A program made the position numbers and the translations under genes. 64,000 nucleotides of DNA, taken from Mantamonas sphyraenae. Its lineage: Eukaryota > CRuMs > Mantamonadidae. Below, one piece after another: positions 42,301 through 52,482 of this stretch. Position 1 is the stretch's first letter; each line of letters begins with the position of its first letter. The notes beneath the pieces were generated by a model, which did no database searches, had not been told where the DNA came from, and was given only the letters and a program-made list of their open reading frames with translations. Location of the stretch: the NCBI GenBank assembly GCA_026936335.1, contig JAPMXV010000068.1, positions 1-64,000 on the forward strand, in the 5' to 3' direction.

Positions 42301-44708
42301 CGCACCGACGTGCGCGACTTGCCAATGGTGGCTGCAATGAGATCCATTGCGTGTGATCGGAAGCAAGCGTGGTATTCGGCCTGATCCTCTTGCACAGGGT
42401 GCACCACAAGCTCAGAGAGCAGCGACGAGACATTGAGCTGGCCAAGAAGATGCCCAATCATACGGTTGCCCGTCGCCAATCCGAGCAGCGCACGGCAAGC
42501 GAGCGTGCGCACCTTGTCGGCCCTGGACGACGGTTCGGTTCGCCTCAGCAGCTTGATCATGGTTTTGATGACGTCGTTCTTGCGCATGGCGTCGACCACA
42601 GTGTCGCTGAGGGTGGTCGAGTCCTCTGCGTACAAGGAGCAGAGGTTGGCCACGACGTAGACAGCGTTCAGCTGTGCCATTTGCTCTTCTTGGGCGCTGT
42701 CGTTGCGCAAATCCTTGCTGGCCATGTCCATGAGCACCTGCAGCGCCTCCTGCGGCGGATCGGTGAGAGTGGTGGCTTGGCACAGGCCGTTGTGCACGTA
42801 CGGGGACAGGGACATCAGCGACAGCGTGTTGAGGGCGTACATGGATAGCTCTGTGGGCAGGCGTTCCTGTTGCATCTCGACCACAGTAAAGAGCAGATCG
42901 GCTGCGCCGAGTGAGAGCAGGGTGTCGACGCAAGGCCAGCGGTTGCGCAACAGAAAGGCCATGACAATGGGCATCTTGCCCATGATGAGCGCTTTGAACA
43001 ACTGGTGGCACAGAGTGTCCACAGGGATGCTGCGTGTGGCCGACGGCGCGGCCGAGCGCTGGGTGTTGTGCTTCTGCTGGTTGGCGGCAAGCTTGGCGCG
43101 CAGTACGACGGTAAAATGGACGAGATGGGCACGGAGATAGGAACGCACGGCAACCAAGGCCTCTGTGAGCTGATCGGCGACCAGACCCAAGTCCATGGCG
43201 TCAGAGACGGTGGCGCGTAGAAGAGCGACGAGTTTGCTGGGACCGTCGAGCTGGTCAAACAGCTCGAGCAGGCAGCGATGGTTGAAGAGGTCGCTGATGT
43301 GTGCAGAAGCAAAGGAACGCACGTAGGGGTCCTCAAAGGCGGTAAACCACATGGAGACTTGAACGAGAGGCTGGCGGTGGGCGCCGTCTTCGGCGGTGCA
43401 CACAGCCTCGAGGACAGATGTGTGGGAGCAGAGCGTGGCCACACACTTGCACAGAGACGGCCCCAGATAGTGGAGGCGAGGCAAGCCGAGGAGGATGTGC
43501 ATGCCATTCAACTGGAGCACAGTGTTGGCGACCTTTTTGTGGACGGCGAGGGCAGAAAGCATGAAGAGGAGGTCGGCCTGGAGAAAGACGTTGTTCGCCG
43601 TGTGTATGAGAGGCACGGCCCAGTCGAGTACGCCGGTGGTAAACACAGGGGTGAGAATTTCCTGAGTACTGTTGATTCGGCCGATGCACCTGCACATGGC
43701 ACACAGTGCGTCGAGCTCGTCGTCGGTGAGCAAAGAAACACCTGTTTGGGGGGAGGTGGACGTGGAGTCGTCCTTGGTGACGTCTGCATTGGGAGTGGAT
43801 GGAGTCATCTTGGCAGCAAGAAGCTGCATCGTTTCCAGGACGCGTGTGCTGACAGCAAGGGTGTCTGTGAACGTCGTGACGAGGCGTGCGTTGAGCATCT
43901 GTTCAAATAGACACACAGAGGCGTTGAAGATGGGCGACAGGGGCGTAGAATTGAGCACGAGGGCGCCGACAACGCCAATGTCGTTTGCCCGGTCGAGCTG
44001 TTCAAGGACGACGTTGTCGAGGACTGGGAACACATGTGCGAGCAGAGTGAGTGCGGCAGTCTTTGCGCGCGGACTGTTGGACTGTAGACATTGGTGGACC
44101 TGATGAAAAGGCAATGGGGGGCGGAAGAAGGTGTCAGTCCATGCAAGAGATCTGTGAGGACGCGTACGCGTGGAAACGACGTGTTGGACGCACCAGCTCA
44201 GTGTCAAGGAGGCCTCGCCTGTAGATTTGATCGCAAATGGACACGTAAAGGTGATCGTGGTGTTCTGTAGGCAAGGGGCGCGGAACATTCGGGGTGTGAG
44301 TGAGGCCGGTGGTTTGGGGACGGAACACAAAGGGCAGGGACTACCTTCAGAGTCGTCAATGAGGACAACGTGGTGATAGTAGTACATGAAGCGGTGGTCA
44401 AAGTTGCGGTGCCATTCGCTCAGAATTGCATTGAGGGCTTCGAGGTTCTCGGTAATGCGGGTGAGCCAGTTCCGGCCAGCGCCGCGACCATTCTGGCCCT
44501 GACTAGAGTCGTAGGAAAGTTCTGTGAGTTTGGCCACGACTTGGCGCATGACATCGTCATGCTCCTCCTGCTCTCGTGCAGTCCTCTGCAGTCTGCCGGG
44601 TGTGCGGTCGGACGCCGACGCGGATGAGGAAGACGACGCGGACGACGACGAGGACGACGAGGACGAGGCAGCGGAGTTGTTGCCATTGCGGTGCAGGCGA
44701 GGCAGCAT
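39372..44708 (-). CDS. DCAF1: DDB1- and CUL4-associated factor 1 (VprBP)
   Basis: Substrate receptor of the CUL4-DDB1 ubiquitin ligase, normally nuclear. Exons on the minus strand are 44708-44345, 44264-44194 and 44099-39372, with introns of 80 and 94 nt, giving 1,720 residues. The splice model restores a conserved-looking HLYVSICDQIYRRGLLDTEL segment. About 150-760 are armadillo-like helices. A LisH motif lies at about 769-800 (HKADVVDNTR, then LLMLIQQHLHALGL). About 850-1110 are Ser-rich and disordered. About 1115-1525 form the WD40 propeller, opened by VTQFLHDQHKQCKHPISVLPP and with YSRFRF, VLSDGMLWDIRSAQ and VIINNTVWDAR, all matching human DCAF1. An Asp/Glu tail follows. The propeller carries DWD-type WDIR and WDAR dipeptides for DDB1 contact. 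The stop is 5 bp from the receptor's stop. Confidence 0.95.
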   Translation of the reverse strand: MLPRLHRNGNNSAASSSSSSSSSASSSSSASASDRTPGRLQRTAREQEEHDDVMRQVVAKLTELSYDSSQGQNGRGAGRNWLTRITENLEALNAILSEWHRNFDHRFMYYYHHVVLIDDSEGSPCPLCSVPKPPASLTPRMFRAPCLQNTTITFTCPFAIKSTGEASLTLSWCVQHVVSTRTRPHRSLAWTDTFFRPPLPFHQVHQCLQSNSPRAKTAALTLLAHVFPVLDNVVLEQLDRANDIGVVGALVLNSTPLSPIFNASVCLFEQMLNARLVTTFTDTLAVSTRVLETMQLLAAKMTPSTPNADVTKDDSTSTSPQTGVSLLTDDELDALCAMCRCIGRINSTQEILTPVFTTGVLDWAVPLIHTANNVFLQADLLFMLSALAVHKKVANTVLQLNGMHILLGLPRLHYLGPSLCKCVATLCSHTSVLEAVCTAEDGAHRQPLVQVSMWFTAFEDPYVRSFASAHISDLFNHRCLLELFDQLDGPSKLVALLRATVSDAMDLGLVADQLTEALVAVRSYLRAHLVHFTVVLRAKLAANQQKHNTQRSAAPSATRSIPVDTLCHQLFKALIMGKMPIVMAFLLRNRWPCVDTLLSLGAADLLFTVVEMQQERLPTELSMYALNTLSLMSLSPYVHNGLCQATTLTDPPQEALQVLMDMASKDLRNDSAQEEQMAQLNAVYVVANLCSLYAEDSTTLSDTVVDAMRKNDVIKTMIKLLRRTEPSSRADKVRTLACRALLGLATGNRMIGHLLGQLNVSSLLSELVVHPVQEDQAEYHACFRSHAMDLIAATIGKSRTSVRLETRDAPIAKIHKADVVDNTRLEYQQGDLLMLIQQHLHALGLHTTAQTLGIEAGLANINSEGGAADATAIDSSGSIGDAADSNTGVGAAINTGTPGRPIKGTRSVVLSGSSAATHSSPAKLSSSALKNLKHAKAKAKAKKASFSSSKKRDSGARVGGSDQKRRRVDNLGPSPAKLVSGSSADVAHGNDTKTPRLRGTPSRGRTGSSVVRSLSAHSMASLTEEGSEVSQETTTSRNSGSSSIAESADRVRFMLDNNGGRVQPSPSMNNLQDIAALGPGISPATPMLTRTLPMVPIPGLRGAGMSIDEAHPSGGVAAAADQAAASSSSSSSSSLHLSTPSWTAANNTTTVHAAQPHSQHSQHSQHVTLHGMVTQFLHDQHKQCKHPISVLPPQSLFRPHRCPPRRSGQHARHTTRRLLARSVDGTRAFRPQDKASKQYVYSRFRFARNIRDDEGVGLSALSFWGDQGSALITGTHHGRVKVFNLNSGEIQGDWQCHSTLVSTVTPNATSSRFLTSCPSHAEGSRLWEVGNMSNSLLQFSGCHRSVFSNLSDEWVLGTTRSEAMLYDAHTGSLLNTFVDPKRGPRELHYYRNNVACFSPDDTLVLSDGMLWDIRSAQIVFRFDKLTDFAFHTFTPSGQEVIINNTVWDARTWKLRTTCAALDEAKCVFNHSGQVGYAVKVRARNRVPFEKGFKTVDTTDFSLISSINLDRSVIDLSVDERDDRVAVLEMPDDTERPSFVRMYSVGRRMQDDDSDDEDDDSDGEDDEDGDDLQHQGFTFDQEFPELMNFIFGQQGAGAAGQGQMPAWITIGDMDGDEGDEEDMDGMEMEDGMMADDDDDEDDDDGPVLVLDARTGRMQLQGADGQRVDVQDEDDDDSEEDGDNDEEEPEDDDGQVIVHDENGNQQARITAQEAARTMDAMPIETDMGMMLEGEEDADGQQTLDLSRAFQQAILGSLLSARRAGAGEEDSDDDEVYIEFL

Positions 44709-45074
44709 GGCAAAGTGGGCGTGTGTTGGGACGGGTGTGTTGCTGATTGTTTGCCTCCCACTGCGACTGCCTCGCCAACACGAACAGCATGTCGTCGCAC
44801 AGAGCCCCGCTTCTCGTTAGGGTGTTCCTCTCAAGGCATTTGCACAGGCAAAGGTTTGGCGTTTTCGCACGGAGTCGTCGCCGCTTCTCGGGAGGGGATT
44901 CTGCACAAAGATCACTGACACGCAGATGTTGCTGTCCACAGAATGGCCAGAGGCGGACGAAAATGGCCACCCGGTGGTGAAACGTGACGGATGTAGCGTT
45001 TGGATGGAGGTTTTTGAACGTATGTTGGGCTGGGTGGTTGGCCGAGGTGGCGAGCGAGCTGTTGTTTGATGTCT
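44709..45074. other. 366-bp intergenic gap, DCAF1 promoter side
   Basis: Between DCAF1 and the downstream end of the aminotransferase, both on the minus strand. It should hold the DCAF1 promoter and leader and the aminotransferase 3' UTR. Open frames here are not conserved-looking. I see no tRNA B box, snRNA or repeat. Confidence 0.55.
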
Positions 45075-45766
45075 TCATTCGTTGTCCTCCAAAATCTGCA
45101 ACGACGAGTCAACCATGGCGTCCGAGACGGCCTTTTGCAGGAATTGTACCAACTTGTTTTGGTGAGAGTTGAGGGTGACACCCTTCCAGTCGTACTCGGA
45201 GCCCGGGAAGCGAGCCACGGCAATGGGCAGCACCTGACGGGAGGTGGAAGTGAGAAAGGCAGCGTCCCACTGATAAACGTCGGAGGAGTTTGGACACTCG
45301 TAGTAGAGTGGGATGTCGTTGTCAGCACAGACGTGAACGACAATGCGCTGCATGGTGCCCACGAGTGTTCCGGACGGCGCCGTGTACAGGCTGCCATCGC
45401 GGACGCAGAAAAAGTTGCTGGAGAGACCTTCGAGGACATCGCCGTCTGCGGTTTGCATGAGCACTTCATGGACGTCGTCCTTCTTTTGCAGCTCGAGAGC
45501 GCGTCGTTGGCGCACCCATTCCGAGTCCTTTGCCTGCGCGTTATCCCTTGCTGCTGTGCGCACTTCGACAATGATGGGCTGTTCAGGCACGGGCGGCATC
45601 TCTTCAATGACCACGTGCACCGTACGCTTCTGCAGTGCAGCCGGGGTGGTCGAGTTGTCTTTGGCGCTGTCGTTCTCTTCTTCTGGCGTCTCTGTGTCTC
45701 CTTCCTTGGGGTGTTTGTCCGTTGTCGCTTCCTCATGTGTTTCATCGTCACTTGTGGCTGCATTGG

Positions 45767-45811
<45 letters not shown>

Positions 45812-46440
45812 CAACGACCTGGTCGTCGGCGTCTGTGTCGAGCTTCTTGTGCGTTTCCTCAAGCTCGATGAGCATGGTGATCTGTGCGATGGGGAGCAAG
45901 GTCGCAACAGAGAAAGTGGGAGGGTGTGGGCAGCAGCAGAAAGAGGTGTCAGGACGCGGCGAGCGCAGGAGCGGCAGGGGTTGGGAAAACCCGCCGGTGG
46001 AGACGACTCTCGAACGCACGAACGCACACGCATGTCTGTGGTTGTGCCATTGTCTGCACGAAACTGCTTCATGGCCTCTTTGACGTTGTAGGTGACGACT
46101 GGGCGGAGTAGGTCAGGCTCGTAAGGCCAGTCGTACTCTGTGTCTGCGTCGTCGGACACCGAGCCTTCCGCTTCGTTCTCCTTACGCTGCATGAGCGTGA
46201 GAGAGCGAGCTGGGTACACACACACAAACAAGAGGGTCAGTAAGCGTATGATTTCTGGGGCATCCGTGCTCCCGAAAACGCACCCATTCGGCTGACATGT
46301 GCGTCAAACTCGACAATGTTTCGACCGCCATTGATGGTGCGGCAGGTGGTGTACGCCCCGCGTGGGGCTTCCAAGAGAAAGTCCTTTGCAGACACCGGGC
46401 CTTGCTCTGAAAGAAGGCGGCGTGTGTTGCGAAAAAGCAT
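45075..46440 (-). CDS. Class-IV PLP-dependent aminotransferase-like protein with Ser/acidic insert
   Basis: Exons on the minus strand are 46440-46284, 46209-46028 and 45881-45075; introns are 74 and 146 nt, and the product is 381 residues. The N-terminus has RGAYTTCRTINGGRNIVEFDAHVSRM, typical of plant and protist proteins related to branched-chain and D-amino-acid aminotransferases. The second half has AKDSEWVRQRRALE, where the PLP-bearing Lys is expected, and GDVLEGLSSNFF, the conserved Glu and cofactor-binding turn. Between the halves (about 130-200) lies an insert of 14 Ser followed by Glu/Asp/Thr-rich sequence, absent from typical members. The substrate is unknown; with the catalytic Lys apparently kept it may be active. 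It sits between DCAF1 and GSK3 on the same strand, with no sign of an operon. Confidence 0.87.
45768..45809. repeat. Trinucleotide repeat (GCT)14
   Basis: Fourteen perfect GCT units on the plus strand, AGC on the coding strand, encode 14 consecutive Ser in the aminotransferase. Perfect CTG/CAG-type runs are prone to length change. Confidence 0.93.
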
Positions 46441-46511
46441 GTTGTGAGGATTCGGGACGAGTGTTTTCACTTGATTGTTTGGGGAGGATGGCGGGCGGTG
46501 GGCATCATGCT

Positions 46512-48123
46512 TCAATCTTCGATGATGACGTCACTGCCACCCATGGTGGTGGTGCCGCTGCTGTTGCCCTGTTCGTCAGACAGTTTGAACTTGTCCGGGG
46601 TCAGCTTGTTGATGAGTTCCTCGCCGTAGAGGTCGTGCTCCTGCTCGGTCCAGGTGAACAGGTCAGGCAGCGGGTTGCCGTTGGGAAGGGAGTTGCTCTC
46701 AAAGGTGCGCAGCTCGTCAAAGAAGGGATGCATCATGATTTCGTCGGCGGTGAGGCGGCTGTTGGGAGAGTAGGTGAGGACTTTGCTGACGAGGTCGATG
46801 GCGTCCTCCGGTGTGCCCGAGGCAAACACCTGGCTCCAGTCGTGCGGCTGGATCTTGGGAAACTTAAACTCTGTGTAGGATTCGTTCATGTCGCGGATCT
46901 GGCTGCGCGTGGGTGTGCCAAGAACCTTGATGATTTCCACAAGCTGATCGACACCCGAGTCGCCCGGGAAGAGAGGCGGGCCAAGGAGAAGCTCTGCAAG
47001 CACACAGCCAAAAGACCAAATGTCAATGTTGGTTGTGTAGTTGGTGGAGCCGAAAATGAGCTCCGGGGCACGGTAGTACCGCGAGCAAATGTACGAGACG
47101 TTCGGCTCGCCCGGAACGAGGACCTTGGCACTGCAGAAGAGGCGGGAAGAGGGGGAGAAAGGGAGGGAGGGTCAGCGAAACATGCATGCATGTACATGTC
47201 CTCACGGGTGTGGGCAGGGTGTGGGCAGGGTGGGTCGGGTGGACGGCGCAGTATGGTGTACGTACCTGCCAAAGTCGCAAAGCTGCAGGATGCCAGCCTC
47301 CGGGTCGACGAGGAGGTTCTGCGGCTTGATGTCTCTGTGGCAAATGTTGCGGGAGTGGATGTAGAGCATGGCGCGCGCGAGTTGATACATGTACAGTTTG
47401 ACGTCGAGGATGGGCATCATTTGCTTGTTCTTTGTGTAGTGGCGGCTGACACGGTACACAGTTTCAGGCACGTAGCCCAGGACCAGGTTCAGGTAGACCT
47501 CGTCCTTCTGCGTGCGGATGTGATGGCCACGGTGGACAACAGAGAGGTGAGCTCGAAGCGATGGAACCATGGCCTGGGGATGTCGAGCTGGCTGTGGGAA
47601 GGCGCGGCGCACGTTTTTCTACGGCGCGTGGAAAGAAAAGTCGGGGGTCGGACCGAGAGGGAAGGAAAGGAACGAACGCACCTTGTCGCCCGTGGAATAG
47701 AAGCAGTGCTTGAGATGCACGACGTTGGGATGCGACAACATCTTCATGATGGACAGTTCGCGGTTCTGTGCACGCGGAAGAGTGTGAGCACGCAACAGGC
47801 AGGTGGAAGCACGCGGCCGTTGACGGGCCTCGGTCTGGATGTTCTTTTCGTGCGTGGAAGAAATGGGCCGCGCGTGCCCAAAAAAAAAACACGCGTGGAG
47901 CAAATGTTGGACACAGATGACAACACGGGTGCACACGTGCAGATGGTGACGACGCGGCCGCAACACATACCTTGTATCGCTTGTCCTGCAACACCTTTTT
48001 GATAGCGACCAGCTCGTCGGATCCGACGGCTCGTGCCAAGAACACCACACCGAACGAACCGCTGCCGATCACCTTTTCGGCACTGTAGGAGATTGTCTGC
48101 GACGACTTTTTCTTTGAGGACAT
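46512..48123 (-). CDS. GSK3: Glycogen synthase kinase 3
   Basis: A CMGC serine/threonine kinase that phosphorylates primed substrates. Exons on the minus strand are 48123-47971, 47765-47682, 47507-47266 and 47130-46512; introns are 205, 174 and 135 nt, and the product is 365 residues. It has the Gly loop [13 protein letters not shown], catalytic [11 protein letters not shown], and the activation-loop [13 protein letters not shown] with the Tyr that is autophosphorylated. The primed-phosphate pocket is intact: Arg in NREL, Arg in HRD and Lys in [30 protein letters not shown] is nearly identical to animal GSK3. The N-terminus is short ([10 protein letters not shown]) and lacks the RTTSF inhibitory-Ser motif of animal GSK3, so Akt-type control is unlikely. 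The C-terminus is acidic. Confidence 0.97.
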
Positions 48124-48347
48124 GGAGTTGTTTGGGAGTGTGTTGGTGGCGATGGGGCACGACGACCAAGACACACGTTTTTTGTTGTTGGTTTTCTCTC
48201 AAAACGATCACGTTTGGCGAGTCACACGGACACGAGATCAAGAGCTAGGGGAGCGGTGGAGGCAGCGTGTGGGCGACAATGATGATGGTGATGATGATGG
48301 GTGTTGCAGAACAGCAAATTGATTGATCGGTTCCAAAGCCAAGGCGA

Positions 48348-49532
<1,185 letters not shown>

Positions 49533-49602
49533 TTCGGTTGTTGTTTTTGGCTGGCTGGCCGTGCGCTTGCGCCGCCGGTGCCAGTTTCTCCTCGTCCCCG
49601 CA
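49533..49602. promoter_or_regulatory. 70-bp bidirectional promoter, UBA52 / NAA10
   Basis: Seventy bases between divergent start codons. It has a T-rich block beside UBA52, then GTGCGCTTGCGCCGCC, and a pyrimidine stretch before the NAA10 ATG. As UBA52 is normally very highly expressed, this is likely a strong promoter. Confidence 0.6.
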
Positions 49603-50360
49603 ATGGTCAACATCCGCCGAGCAACTCCTGCAGACATGCGGGAGATCCAGAACTGCAACCTGACCTGCCTGCCCGAGAACTACCAGCTCAAGTACTACCT
49701 GTACCATATCATGAGCTGGCCCGGGATCACCTGGGTGGCCGAAGACCACAAGGGCAAGATCGTCGGCTACGTCCTTGCCAAGATGTAAGCACGACTTTAC
49801 CCACACGTCACCCAGTGCGCACGGGAGCCACTATTTCATGTCCACACGTGCCCCGCACACACACACAGACACACACAAGCACACAAGCCACGCGTTTCCG
49901 AAACACGGCCCATGCTGACCCTCCCGCGCTGGCGCGCCGCACTGTGCTCAGGGACGACGAGTCGAACGACGAGATCAACGGCCACGGCCACCTGACGTCG
50001 GTTGCCACCTTTCGCACCCACCGAAAGCTGGGCATCAGCACGCGCCTGATGGACAACGTCCACAGCAGCATGCTCGACCTCCACAACGCCGAAAAGGTCT
50101 CCCTGCACGTGCGCGAGAGCAACGAGGCTGCCAAGCATCTGTACCGCGACAAAAACAACTATGAACTCAGCGAGATTGAGCACGGCTACTATGCCGACGG
50201 CGAGGACGCACACGCCATGACAAAGACCTTCCCCGACGACCAACGCTTCACCACAGGCCTCTACGTCGACTACAAACCCACTCCTGCCGCCGCAGATCCG
50301 CCACAGGACTCGGGCGACGGCGGCACACAAGACGCCCAATCGTCAGGAGGGGCAGGATAG
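49603..50360 (+). CDS. NAA10: N-alpha-acetyltransferase 10, NatA catalytic subunit (ARD1)
   Basis: Acetylates N-termini exposed after Met removal, acting with NAA15 at the ribosome. Exons are 49603-49784 and 49952-50360. The 167-nt intron has a GTAAGC donor, so the in-frame-looking TAA is intronic. The product is 196 residues. The GNAT fold shows [32 protein letters not shown] and [10 protein letters not shown]. The acetyl-CoA loop is RKLGIS in the R/Q-x-x-G-x-G/A position, and [16 protein letters not shown] and [11 protein letters not shown] are characteristic. The tail is Asp/Pro/Gly-rich and dispensable-looking. Its stop lies 30 bp from the stop of the opposing gene. Confidence 0.97.
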
Positions 50361-50390
50361 CACCAGCCCAGCTGAGCAGCAATCAATCAA

Positions 50391-50996
50391 TCACAGAAAC
50401 CCGGCTTCTTCTTCCTCGTCCTCGTTGTCGTCTCTCTCGGTTTCCCCCGTGCTCGTTGCGCCCTCTTGGCTGCCTTGGTTATCCAACGCACCTGCTTCGC
50501 GGGCTTCCTGCTCGCCATGGCCATCCTGACCGAGTTGCAGCGCCTCGAGAACTGCCAGCATCTCTTCTGCGTGTTGCCTGCTTGCCACCACGTCGTTGCG
50601 CACACGCTGCACCTTGTCAGCAGTGCCCTCCAGTGCTCGCGCACATTCGAGGTATGCCTGTGCGTTTTCGTGCACTCTGTGTCGCAGGGCCTCTTGCTGA
50701 ACTTCGTGGTCTCCCTGCTGCCGCCCCAATTCCCTCTGCGCCGTAAACTCGTTCAGCCTTTCGTACTCCTGTCCAATGCTGTCGCCTCCCTTTACAGTCA
50801 CATGCGCCTCTGTGCTCGCTGTCCCCGATGCGCCTGCCTCCTCCACGCCCTCCTGCCTCCCGTCCTGCCAGTTCTTTTGCCACGTCCCTGCCTGCACAGG
50901 CGGCAGATCCCCACCCTCACTGCTTAGCCGCTCAATGTCCTGCACCATGTTGGCCACCAACTCGTCGTCCACCGCCATCTCCTTCAGCACCTCCAT
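50391..50996 (-). CDS. Small acidic coiled-coil protein, unrecognised
   Basis: A 201-residue intronless frame from ATG 50996. An earlier in-frame ATG at 51068 would overlap the start codon of the divergent gene at 51067. The later start leaves a 70-bp spacer like other pairs, so I prefer it. The protein begins MEVLKEMAVDDELVANMVQDIERL, has a low-complexity middle, a helical stretch with coiled-coil character at about 95-160 (QEYERLNEFTAQRELG through VRNDVVASRQHAEEMLAVLEAL), and an acidic tail ending EEEEAGFL. No enzyme motif or membrane segment is present. Its divergent partner may be kinetochore-related, which is a weak hint only. Confidence 0.65.
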   Translation of the reverse strand: MEVLKEMAVDDELVANMVQDIERLSSEGGDLPPVQAGTWQKNWQDGRQEGVEEAGASGTASTEAHVTVKGGDSIGQEYERLNEFTAQRELGRQQGDHEVQQEALRHRVHENAQAYLECARALEGTADKVQRVRNDVVASRQHAEEMLAVLEALQLGQDGHGEQEAREAGALDNQGSQEGATSTGETERDDNEDEEEEAGFL

Positions 50997-51066
50997 CACT
51001 GCTGTGCGTGCCTTGTGTACGCCTGCGCCCTTGCACCCAAAACGTACCCACAAAGAACTGCCCAAC
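50997..51066. promoter_or_regulatory. 70-bp bidirectional promoter, small coiled-coil gene / Spc19-like gene
   Basis: Seventy bases between the preferred divergent start codons, with CTGCGCCC near the centre. If the minus-strand gene instead starts at 51068, the two ATGs overlap within one CATG palindrome and this interval is coding. Confidence 0.45.
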
Positions 51067-52425
51067 ATGGCAACTGCACTTCTCAACTGTGTCAATCACA
51101 TGCAGGACATCTGCGACACGGTGCGTCACAACAACAGACACCGTCTACACCCTCGACCAACCGCTCGCTCACACCCGACCCACCCGAATCCGCCCTTGCT
51201 CCCGTTTTACCACGCAGCTGTCCCGCATCAACAAGGACTTTGGACGTGCCACACACGACCACCCGCGCCTCGCACGCGTCCTCCACATGCAGCAGGTGAG
51301 TCCCCTCGAACAGCAGCCCGCCGTCCCTGTGTGCAGAAACAAGAAAAAAATCCGCCCGCCTGACACCTCGCCGTTGGAAAGCGCGCGCAACTCCTCACCG
51401 AGCAGGAGGTGGCCACTGCCAAGCAGGCACGCATTGCCGAGCGCAAGCGTGAGTTCAATGGACTGGCTGAGAGCATGGAGGACCATCTGGAGGAGATGCG
51501 TCGCGAGAAGAGCCGCCTGGAAGGCGAGACGTCGCGATTGAACTCGGCCATCAGCCAACAGGCCGACGCCGAGGCCGCACGCCTGCGCGCAGAGCACGAG
51601 AGTGCCATGAACGATCTGGCCACCCAACAACAGGTGGCAAACACACGCCTCAAGGAGCTCAACCAAACCATCGAGGCCAAGCAGGCCCTGCTCGAGCAGT
51701 TGGAAGCTCAGGCCGAGGCCGAATTTAGTGTTGAACACCACGGCAGCGACCTGATCGATGCCATTCGCCAGCACCAGGCCGACCTCAAGGCGGCCAACAG
51801 CCAGCTGGCCACCCTCCATGCTCAGCATGAGCAGCAGGAGCGCGGCATTGCCGCCCTCAACGCCGAACTGGACGCATTGAAGGCTGCCAAGGAGGCGCGT
51901 GCACAGGGGCTCCAGAAGGAGGCCATGGAACAGGCCGAGCTCAGCCAGGAGCTCCAGGCCCAGCTTGACGCCTATGTCCAGCAGAGCGAACGCCTGCAGG
52001 CTCAGATTAGCCTCCTCCACAGCGAACTCCAGCAGCGCCTGCCTGCCAACGCAGACGACATGTTCTCTGCCCTCATGGCCGAAAAGGAGGCCGAGATTGC
52101 TGCCGTCCAAGAGCAGCAGCGCACCGTGCGCACGTCCACCCTTCCTGCCGCAGAGCGCACCTTTGCCGAAAAGATCGGCCACCTCAACCTGCTTCTGCGC
52201 AACTTTGCCCCGTCCTCCCGCATTGGCGATGGCATGCTCAAGATGTTTATGATCGTTTTCGCCAGCAAGGAGCTCCAGGTCAGCAAGGAGAAGCTCGCCG
52301 CAGACTTCAACAGTGCCGACGACGCAGCCACCTGCTTCGACCTCCTCCTCAACCAATTTCACCTCTTTGCCGAGGATGAAGAGGGCTGGGTGCGTCTTGC
52401 CGACAACCTGCTGCCTGTGCAGTGA
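51067..52425 (+). CDS. Coiled-coil protein with possible Spc19 (Dam1/DASH)-like N-terminus
   Basis: Exons are 51067-51120, 51218-51295 and 51382-52425, giving 391 residues; donors are GTGCGT and GTGAGT, and the second acceptor (GGAAAG) is poor, with an alternative at 51405 in the same phase. The first 70 residues read ALLNCVNHMQDICDTL, then HDHPRLARVLHMQQRAQLLTEQEV. This resembles the Spc19 family pattern of a CV..L helix followed by PRL.KVL and a LV.E.D/E.V helix. Spc19 is a subunit of the Dam1/DASH ring that links kinetochores to microtubules. About 70-290 are a long coiled coil. About 295-391 form a separate helical domain (EKIGHLNLLLRNFAPSS, LKMFMIVFASKELQ, FHLFAEDEEGW). At 391 residues it exceeds typical Spc19, so orthology is only a hypothesis. 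Confidence 0.78.
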
Positions 52426-52482
52426 TCCCATGCAACCGCAGTCTCCACCCATCCGAAATGAACCCATCTTCTTCTGCAGTCG

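Noticed and set aside
49783-49788. Stop codon TAA ending a 61-residue NAA10 fragment
   Set aside because: ATG TAAGC here is a splice donor; splicing to 49952 restores the whole acetyltransferase.
51066-51069. Overlapping start codons within CATG for the two divergent genes
   Set aside because: Possible, but ATG 50996 for the minus gene gives a 70-bp spacer like the other pairs and drops an unconserved N-terminus.
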